The translations under genes were made by a program, and so were the position numbers. A stretch of 9,761 nucleotides of DNA, from contig DAIDBB010000570.1 of NCBI GenBank assembly GCA_027310325.1, forward strand, positions 1 to 9,761. The letters are read 5' to 3'. Positions 5,163-9,761 of the stretch are shown here, in pieces. Below the pieces are notes generated by a model. It had not been told where the DNA came from. It saw only the letters and a list, made by a program, of their open reading frames with translations, and ran no database searches. The stretch's first letter is position 1, and each line of letters begins with the position of its first letter. The stretch is from a bacterium (lineage in GTDB: Bacteria; Desulfobacterota; GWC2-55-46).

Positions 5163-5672
5163 TCAGTTCGAGCCGGCGGCGCCATCGCGCCGTTTTTTCA
5201 TGTAGCTCGCGGCCAGGTAGAATACCGCCGCCCAGAAGGCGCTGCTTATGAAAAGCCCGAGGTAATGGAGCGTAAGGCCCTCCTTTGAGGCGGCCAGGAT
5301 GGAGGCCGGGAACCGGACGGCGAAGTCCACGGCCATGCCCGCCGCTCCCGCGTCCCCGCCGCCGCTTACCGCGAAAAGAAAGAGGAGCCAGAGCGCTTGA
5401 GCTACGTAGTAGACGCACCCGAAGATGACGGTTTTCCTGAAGATGGTGAGCTCCCACGGGGCGTTCCTCCGGATCCTTTGCGCCGCGAAGAAAAGCCCGA
5501 GGAAGGTGCCGATGAGCGAGCCGGCCTGGACCGTCCAGAGGGAGGCGCCCTGCGAGATGTCGCTTACGAGGCCCGTTGCCAGGGCAAAGAGCGTAAGGAG
5601 CCCGACGAAGACGGGGCCCACGAAGGCCCAGAAAAAGACGAATGTTACGACGGCCGCGGCGAACCTGTTCAT
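5163..5672 (-). CDS. Integral membrane protein with four predicted helices, 169 aa
   Basis: The ATG at 5672 is preceded by CCGGAGAGAAA (GGAG, 6-base spacing). Four hydrophobic segments lie at about residues 6-32, 45-64, 82-103 and 134-156, with basic loops at 66-80 (RIRRN) and at the C-terminus (KKRRDG). By the positive-inside rule the termini are probably cytoplasmic. A Gly/Ala-rich loop (103-112) lies on the other side. No substrate-binding or catalytic motif is visible and I recognise no family, so function is unknown. It is transcribed leftward from a promoter that overlaps the promoter of the divergent histidine kinase, which makes shared control possible. Confidence 0.85.
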   Translation of the reverse strand: MNRFAAAVVTFVFFWAFVGPVFVGLLTLFALATGLVSDISQGASLWTVQAGSLIGTFLGLFFAAQRIRRNAPWELTIFRKTVIFGCVYYVAQALWLLFLFAVSGGGDAGAAGMAVDFAVRFPASILAASKEGLTLHYLGLFISSAFWAAVFYLAASYMKKRRDGAAGSN

Positions 5673-5697
5673 TTTCTCTCCGGAGTTTTTTATATAA

Positions 5698-5727
5698 CTT
5701 ATACACGGTTTTATGCTATACTGTCAA
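5698..5727 (-). promoter_or_regulatory. Sigma70-type promoter for the membrane-protein gene 5163-5672
   Basis: On the minus strand a perfect TTGACA (5722-5727) is 18 bases from TATAAG (5698-5703, five of six consensus bases). The leader is about 20 bases. Its -35 shares base 5722 with the -10 of the rightward promoter. Confidence 0.7.
5714..5722 (+). promoter_or_regulatory. Extended -10 promoter for the histidine kinase operon
   Basis: TGCTATACT is an extended -10 (TG, one base, then a hexamer with five of six consensus bases at 5717-5722). No good -35 lies upstream (TAACTT or similar), which is typical of extended -10 promoters. The expected start near 5729 gives a leader of about 40 bases. 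Confidence 0.55.
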
Positions 5728-5767
5728 TTCTCCCATAAGAACGCGCGGAAGTTTTTGGCACAATGAA

Positions 5768-7723
5768 ATGAACGGCAAATCCGGGCTTGACAAAAGGGAC
5801 GTCCTGAAGCGCTTTCTTGCGATCTTCATCCCGATGGCGGCGATCGCAGGCGCCGTCGCGTTCTACATCTATCACCTCGACGTGAAGGGCGAAAAGGCGC
5901 TCCTCTCCGTGCAGGAGAAGAATAACGTCGAGTTCAAGGCCAGGACCGTCTCGGAGAACGTCTCCAACGCGATCGGCGACCTCATCTACATTTCCAGATC
6001 GAAAGATCTCCGCGAGATGCCCGAGCGGTGGGACATGCCGCGGAGCATAATAGAGGGCTGGCGCTCCTCCCTCGCCGGGGAGTTCCTCGGCTTCTCCTCG
6101 GCCATGGGTCTCTACGAGGAGATACGCTACCTCGACGAGTCGGGCATGGAGGTCGTGAACGTCAAGAGCAGGAACGGCAAGGCCTTCATCGTGCCCGACC
6201 GGGAGCTCAGGAACAGGTCGGACACGGCCTGCTTCAAGGGGGCCTTTTCCCTTGATAGGGAGATGGTCTACGCCTCGCCGCTCGACCTCATGGCGGACGG
6301 GGGAAAGGTCGAGGACCCCGCGACCCCGGTGATCCGGTTCTCGACCCCTGTCTTCGACAGGCGGGGCCGGAAAAGGGGCATCGTCATCGTAAATTATTTC
6401 GGAAAGAAGATAATAGAAGACCTCAAAAAGTCCTCGCTCGTCGCGCCCGGAGAGGTCATGCTCCTGAATGCCGAAGGGTACTGGCTTTCCGGGCCCAACC
6501 CGGCGGACGAATGGGCCTTCATGTACCCGGACAAAAAGGACCGGACGTTCGCGAAGGAATACCCCATAGCGTGGGAGAGGGTCTCCAGGGAGGAATCCGG
6601 TCAGATAGAGACCCCGAAAGGGATATTTACCTTCACGACGGTCTATCCGCTCCGTGAAGCCGAAAATGCCGTCCGCGGGATCTCCGGCGGCGGGACGCCT
6701 CCGGCCAGGGGCTACGGCCTCAAGGTCGTGTCCTTCGTTTCGCGCTCCGCCATGAAGGAGAAGACCGGCGCTTACTCCGCGACGGTCTTCCGTCTCTACG
6801 CCGTACTTTTAGCGGCCATGGCGGCGAGCGCCCTTTACATGTCGGTGCTGAACGCCAGACGCCGGCTCGCCGAGGAGGAACTGAAGGAAAAAGGGCTTGC
6901 GCTTGAACGTTCAAACGCGGAACTCAAGGACCTGAACGCCTCGCTTGAGTTCGAGGTCAAGATGCGCAAGCGCGCGGATGACGCGGTCATTAAGACAGTT
7001 GACGACCTCGAGCGCGCCAACTCGGAGCTTGCCCGCTCGAACGCGGACCTCGAGCAGTTCGCCTACGTCGCCTCCCACGATCTCCAGGAGCCGCTGCGGA
7101 TCGTCGCCGGCTACGCGCAGCTCCTTGCAAGGCGCTATCGCGGCAGGTTCGATACCGACGCGGACGAGTACATCGGCTACGTGGTAGACGGCACCAAGCG
7201 GATGCAGGTCCTCATAAGCGACCTCCTTACCTTCTCGAGGGCCGGGAAGCACAAGGAACTCAAGCCCGTGAGCCTTAACGAGGTGTACGGCAGGGTGACC
7301 GCGAACCTCAAGCTCATCATCGCCGAGGCCCAGGCCACGATAACGCGCGGCGACCTGCCGACGGTCATGGCCGACCCCGTGCAGATGACCCAGCTCCTCC
7401 AGAACCTCATCGGGAACGCCGTGAAGTACCGCGGCGAGGACCATCCGGCCGTGCACGTACAGGCCGAGAGGAGGAACGGCGAGTGGCTCATTTCGGTAAC
7501 GGACAACGGCATCGGGATAGACCCTAAATACTTCGACAGGATATTCGTCCTGTTCCAGCGGCTTCACGGCAAGGGCGAGTATTCGGGCACGGGGATTGGG
7601 CTATCGATCTGCAAAAAGATAGTCGAGAACCACGGCGGCCGCATATGGGTCGAGTCCGCCCCGGGCAGGGGCGCGACGTTCTACTTCACCATGCCTTCCG
7701 CCGATTATCAGGAAAAAATTTGA
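5768..7723 (+). CDS. Membrane-bound sensor histidine kinase with Cache-like periplasmic sensor, 651 aa
   Basis: Start chosen at the ATG at 5768 because upstream in-frame sequence would cross the promoter. There is no good Shine-Dalgarno, only GGAAG about 16 bases away. Domain order: TM1 at about 15-36; a periplasmic region at about 37-337 with double-Cache-like character (long helix EKNNVEFKARTVSENVSNAI, then IRYLDESGMEVVNV, and a second half with VMLLNAEGYWLSG); TM2 at about 338-361; a coiled-coil linker (365-428); a HisKA dimerisation domain with phospho-acceptor His437 in YVASHDLQEPLR; and a HATPase_c domain with N box Asn550 (NLIGNAVKYR), G1 box Asp579 (VTDNGIGI), F box (FDRIFVLFQRL) and G2 box near 607 (GTGIGLSICKKIV). 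All catalytic motifs are intact. The H-box subtype resembles phytochrome-like kinases. It should sense a small periplasmic ligand, autophosphorylate, and pass phosphate to a response regulator that is not encoded nearby. It is followed after 13 bases by a secreted-protein gene. Confidence 0.95.
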   Translation: MNGKSGLDKRDVLKRFLAIFIPMAAIAGAVAFYIYHLDVKGEKALLSVQEKNNVEFKARTVSENVSNAIGDLIYISRSKDLREMPERWDMPRSIIEGWRSSLAGEFLGFSSAMGLYEEIRYLDESGMEVVNVKSRNGKAFIVPDRELRNRSDTACFKGAFSLDREMVYASPLDLMADGGKVEDPATPVIRFSTPVFDRRGRKRGIVIVNYFGKKIIEDLKKSSLVAPGEVMLLNAEGYWLSGPNPADEWAFMYPDKKDRTFAKEYPIAWERVSREESGQIETPKGIFTFTTVYPLREAENAVRGISGGGTPPARGYGLKVVSFVSRSAMKEKTGAYSATVFRLYAVLLAAMAASALYMSVLNARRRLAEEELKEKGLALERSNAELKDLNASLEFEVKMRKRADDAVIKTVDDLERANSELARSNADLEQFAYVASHDLQEPLRIVAGYAQLLARRYRGRFDTDADEYIGYVVDGTKRMQVLISDLLTFSRAGKHKELKPVSLNEVYGRVTANLKLIIAEAQATITRGDLPTVMADPVQMTQLLQNLIGNAVKYRGEDHPAVHVQAERRNGEWLISVTDNGIGIDPKYFDRIFVLFQRLHGKGEYSGTGIGLSICKKIVENHGGRIWVESAPGRGATFYFTMPSADYQEKI

Positions 7724-7736
7724 GCGGGGTCGCGCG

Positions 7737-8339
7737 ATGAGGAAAGCCGAAATATTTTTGCTGGCCGCAATACTTGTCCCGGGGCTGCCGGTCCCAGGGC
7801 ATGCCGTCCGCAGGGGGTACAAATCGGCGGTGGAGTCCCTTTCGAGGCAAAAGCAGATAGAGCTTGCGATGAGCGCGGCTCCCGCAAGGATTTCGAAGAA
7901 CGCCGCCATAGTGCTCCCGGACAAACACGGGGAGCCGGCCGTCGTAAAAAATGGGACAAACGGCTTTACCTGCGTGCCAGACATAGACGGCCAGGAGATA
8001 CCTTCGCCGATGTGCGCCGACGAGGCGGCGATGACGTTTTTCCTCGACATGTGGAGCGGCAAGGACAGGCCCACGAACAGGACCGCGGGGGTCGCCTACA
8101 TGGCCCAGGGCGGGTGGCACTGGGAGAAGGACGGCGAGGTGATAAAGAGCATGGCGAAGGGCGAGCCGGGGGCGAAAAGGGTGAGGGAACCCGCACACTG
8201 GATGCTCATATACCCGTTTACGGCGGAAAAGTCGATGCTCCCGGTAAAGCCCGCTATTTTCGGAACGTGGATCATGTTCGAAGGCACGCCGTTCGCGCAC
8301 CTCATGGTCTACCAGGACCCGATGGTCCTCGCGGAATAG
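7737..8339 (+). CDS. Secreted protein of unknown function, 200 aa, downstream of the kinase
   Basis: The ATG at 7737 lies 13 bases after the kinase stop with GGGG nearby, so the two are very likely co-transcribed. A signal peptide is clear: residues 1-23 with a hydrophobic core and a GHA cleavage site. The mature protein has an ELAMSAAPARISKNAAIVL helix-strand (42-60), a GTNGFTCVP motif (73-81) and a second Cys at 93 (SPMCADE), a likely disulfide partner for Cys79. A Gly/Trp-rich segment GGWHWEKDG (125-133) and a hydrophobic C-terminal half (WMLIYPF, IFGTWIMFEG) follow. The APAxI...GTNGFTC pattern recurs in a widespread family of uncharacterised secreted proteins, as I recall it, but no function is known to me. 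Its position invites the idea of a periplasmic partner for the Cache-domain sensor, which is inference only. Confidence 0.85.
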   Translation: MRKAEIFLLAAILVPGLPVPGHAVRRGYKSAVESLSRQKQIELAMSAAPARISKNAAIVLPDKHGEPAVVKNGTNGFTCVPDIDGQEIPSPMCADEAAMTFFLDMWSGKDRPTNRTAGVAYMAQGGWHWEKDGEVIKSMAKGEPGAKRVREPAHWMLIYPFTAEKSMLPVKPAIFGTWIMFEGTPFAHLMVYQDPMVLAE

Positions 8340-8384
8340 AGGGTGGGGAGATAGACTTTAAAAGATCGTATTTTCACAAGGGTC

Positions 8385-8410
8385 AAGGCCCGGGCCCTGG
8401 CCTTTTTTTT
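8385..8410 (+). terminator. Rho-independent terminator after the kinase operon
   Basis: AAGGCC (8385-8390) pairs with GGCCTT (8399-8404) around an 8-base GC-rich loop that can itself pair further (GGGCCC), followed by eight T's (8403-8410). It lies 46 bases after the stop of the secreted-protein gene. The remaining sequence to 8476 shows no gene. Confidence 0.8.
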
Positions 8411-8476
8411 GCCCGTCTTATTTTTTTCTTTAGCCCATTCACGAACATTTTCCGTAAGTCATCCGGGCTTCAATCC

Positions 8477-8505
8477 CTGCAAGCCTTCAATTTGTCTGTT
8501 ATAAT
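8477..8505 (+). promoter_or_regulatory. Sigma70-type promoter with perfect extended -10 for the envelope-protein operon
   Basis: TATAAT (8500-8505) is a perfect -10 hexamer preceded by TG plus one base (8497-8499), an extended -10. A weak -35, CTGCAA (8477-8482), lies 17 bases upstream. The expected start near 8512 leaves a leader of about 70 bases before the ATG at 8584, with no obvious riboswitch fold. Confidence 0.65.
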
Positions 8506-8583
8506 TGGCGGTGTTGTTCAAGGACTTTTACGTAACAAACGCCGGACCCGGTCCGTTTCAGATATGGGAACTGGAGGCTTGAG

Positions 8584-9003
8584 ATGAAAAAAGGTATGAG
8601 GCCAGCCTTTGCGGCGCTGCTGCTGCTTGTCTTTGCCGGAGCCTTGCCTGCCCGTGCGAGCGGCCATCACGGCGGCCACGGCGGCGGCGGCCACGGGGGG
8701 TTTGTCCTGAGGGGCGGCGTATGGATCGGGCCGCCCTGGTGGGGAGGGCCGTGGTGGCCCCCGTACTATCCTTATTATCCGTATTATCCTTATCCCTATC
8801 CGCCGTCCGCTGAGGAGGAGACCCCGGTATATGTCGAGCCGCCCGCGCGGGAGCAAGAGCAGGAGCAGGAGCAGGAGGAGGAAGATTACTACTGGTACTA
8901 TTGCACGAACCCGCAGGGCTATTATCCGTACGTGAAAAAGTGTCCCAACGGATGGCTGAAGGTCGTCCCGTCGGGTCCGTCAAGTCAAGGTCCGGAGGAA
9001 TAG
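8584..9003 (+). CDS. Secreted Gly/His- and Tyr/Pro-rich protein, 139 aa
   Basis: The ATG at 8584 has GGAGG six bases upstream. A signal peptide covers residues 1-26 (LLLLVFAGALPARA). Four blocks follow: Gly/His-rich (27-39, GHHGGHGGGGHGG); Gly/Trp-rich (44-59, GGVWIGPPWWGGPWWPP); Tyr/Pro-rich (61-74, YYPYYPYYPYPYPP); and a Glu/Gln-rich run (90-100, EQEQEQEQEEE). The C-terminal domain is DYYWYYCTNPQGYYPYVKKCPNGW (101-124) with two Cys at 107 and 120. The ending is characteristic of many small proteobacterial envelope proteins with WYYC...GYYPYV..C..GW, whose function is unknown to me. The low-complexity segments are encoded by short in-frame DNA repeats that can change length by slippage. The His-rich block could bind metal, which is inference. 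It is co-transcribed with the lipoprotein gene four bases downstream. Confidence 0.85.
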   Translation: MKKGMRPAFAALLLLVFAGALPARASGHHGGHGGGGHGGFVLRGGVWIGPPWWGGPWWPPYYPYYPYYPYPYPPSAEEETPVYVEPPAREQEQEQEQEEEDYYWYYCTNPQGYYPYVKKCPNGWLKVVPSGPSSQGPEE

Positions 9004-9007
9004 GCGT

Positions 9008-9538
9008 ATGAGAACATACAGGCACGGCGTATTTTTACTTATTTTGGCGGCCATCGGGCTTTACGGGTGCGCTACTATCCCGAAGGGGCCGAGCGTGATG
9101 GTGCTACCCGGCCCGGGGAAGACCTTTGATCAGTTCCAGGGCGATGACATGGTCTGCAGGCAGTACGCAAGCAATCGTATCGGGGCAAGCCCCCAGGAGG
9201 TGGCCCAGCAGAATACGGCGGCAGGGGCCGTAGGAGGGGCGGTCATCGGCGGGGCAGCCGGGGCGCTCATAGGCGGCGCATCGGGCAACGCGGGCGCCGG
9301 GGCGGCCGTAGGGGCAGGTACGGGGCTCCTCTTCGGGACAGCCATGGGGGCGGAATCCGGACAGGCCTATGCCGCGAGCGCGCAGCGCAGGTACGACATC
9401 GCCTACATGCAGTGCATGTACGCCAAGGGGAATAATATACCCGGCGTTGTGCGGCGGACTAGAAGGAGATACCCGCCCCCGCCTCCCCCTTCGTCGTATC
9501 CTCCTCCGCCTCCTTCGTCGTATCCGCCGCCGAGGTAG
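9008..9538 (+). CDS. Glycine-zipper outer-membrane-type lipoprotein, 176 aa
   Basis: The ATG at 9008 is four bases after the preceding stop. GGAGG (8995-8999) within the end of the upstream gene supplies the ribosome site, so translation is probably coupled. A lipoprotein signal is clear: a hydrophobic core followed by LYGC, with Cys21 as the lipidation site and Ala at +2 favouring outer-membrane sorting. A conserved PSVMVLPGPGKTFDQFQGDDMVC segment (28-50) precedes a glycine-zipper region (72-113, AAGAVGGAVIGGAAGALIGG and beyond). Then come YDIAYMQCMYAKGN (129-142) and a Pro-rich tail with repeated SSYPPP (155-176). Cys50 and Cys136 could form a disulfide. Glycine-zipper proteins of this type associate with the outer membrane, but the specific role is unknown. 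With its neighbour it forms a two-gene envelope operon ending in a strong terminator. Confidence 0.9.
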   Translation: MRTYRHGVFLLILAAIGLYGCATIPKGPSVMVLPGPGKTFDQFQGDDMVCRQYASNRIGASPQEVAQQNTAAGAVGGAVIGGAAGALIGGASGNAGAGAAVGAGTGLLFGTAMGAESGQAYAASAQRRYDIAYMQCMYAKGNNIPGVVRRTRRRYPPPPPPSSYPPPPPSSYPPPR

Positions 9539-9555
9539 TTCCTGTACGAATAGAG

Positions 9556-9585
9556 AAGGGGATGCGAAGGCATCCCCTTTTTTTA
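9556..9585 (+). terminator. Rho-independent terminator of the envelope-protein operon
   Basis: AAGGGGATGC (9556-9565) and GCATCCCCTT (9570-9579) form a perfect 10-bp stem with a GAAG tetraloop, followed by a T-run (TTTTTTATTTTC). It begins 18 bases after the lipoprotein stop. Confidence 0.92.
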
Positions 9586-9662
9586 TTTTCTTTGGCTCGG
9601 CAAGCTTCCCGGTCGAACCCAGGGCGGCTTTGCCGCCGGGTCCGAACCCTTCGCGTCGAAAT

Positions 9663-9693
9663 AAAAAAAGGGCGCACAAGGCGCCCTTTTTTT
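9663..9693 (-). terminator. Bidirectional terminator downstream of tRNA-Arg
   Basis: GGGCGC (9670-9675) pairs with GCGCCC (9681-9686) around a 5-base loop, flanked by seven A's on the left and seven T's on the right. The hairpin therefore has a U-tail on both strands. It begins 7 bases beyond the tRNA 3' end on the minus strand. Upstream on the plus strand, a further GC hairpin (GGCGGC TTT GCCGCC, 9623-9637) and two CGAACCC words fill the gap, with no gene. Confidence 0.8.
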
Positions 9694-9699
9694 ATCGGG

Positions 9700-9761
<62 letters not shown>

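Noticed and set aside
6911..7567. Leftward 218-codon open frame inside the kinase gene
   Set aside because: It is antisense to the conserved HisKA/HATPase region and has no start signal.
9601..9660. Remnant tRNA or attachment site from the two CGAACCC words near tRNA-Arg
   Set aside because: The words sit either side of a simple GGCGGC/GCCGCC hairpin, do not form a T arm, and do not repeat the end of the tRNA gene. No integrase is present.

Overview
The window is GC-rich bacterial chromosome with frequent AGG (Arg) and ATA (Ile) codons despite the GC content, short intergenic spaces, Shine-Dalgarno sites and sigma70-type promoters. The recognisable families fit a Deltaproteobacteria/Desulfobacterota- or Nitrospirota-like environmental genome: a RecB/AddA-like nuclease, a Cache-type sensor kinase, paired VOC proteins, and secreted Gly/Tyr/Pro-rich and glycine-zipper proteins. 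This placement is an inference from style, and no marker gene settles it.

Layout. (1) 1-686: the 3' end of a large helicase-nuclease of the RecB/AddA type. (2) 687-1064: no convincing gene. It holds a palindromic dispersed-repeat element and an inverted-repeat-bounded block, followed by a strong terminator that serves the leftward gene at 1065-1673. (3) 1065-1673: a secreted protein of unknown function. (4) 1766-2679: a leftward three-gene operon of a small membrane protein, a full VOC (glyoxalase-fold) protein and a shortened VOC paralogue. (5) 2725-2794: back-to-back promoters, with an alpha/beta hydrolase (2864-3784) transcribed rightward. (6) 3785-4702: a repeat-rich stretch with three copies of a 32-bp sequence. 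Two of these directly flank a small membrane-anchored coiled-coil gene (4051-4575). (7) 4703-5672: two leftward membrane-protein genes, each with a good promoter. (8) 5698-5727: overlapping divergent promoters, then a membrane sensor histidine kinase (5768-7723) and, 13 bases later, a secreted protein (7737-8339) with a terminator after it. (9) 8477-9585: a promoter with a perfect TATAAT, a secreted Gly/Tyr/Pro-rich protein, a glycine-zipper lipoprotein and a terminator. (10) 9663-9761: a bidirectional terminator and the 3' part of a leftward tRNA-Arg(UCU).

Much of the window concerns the cell envelope. Eight of the eleven intact protein genes encode exported or membrane proteins, and the sensor kinase is probably made together with a secreted partner. 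No defence system, CRISPR array, transposase or phage module is visible. The least ordinary features are the 32-bp repeats bracketing one gene, the shortened VOC paralogue, and the kinase/secreted-protein pair that lacks a response regulator.
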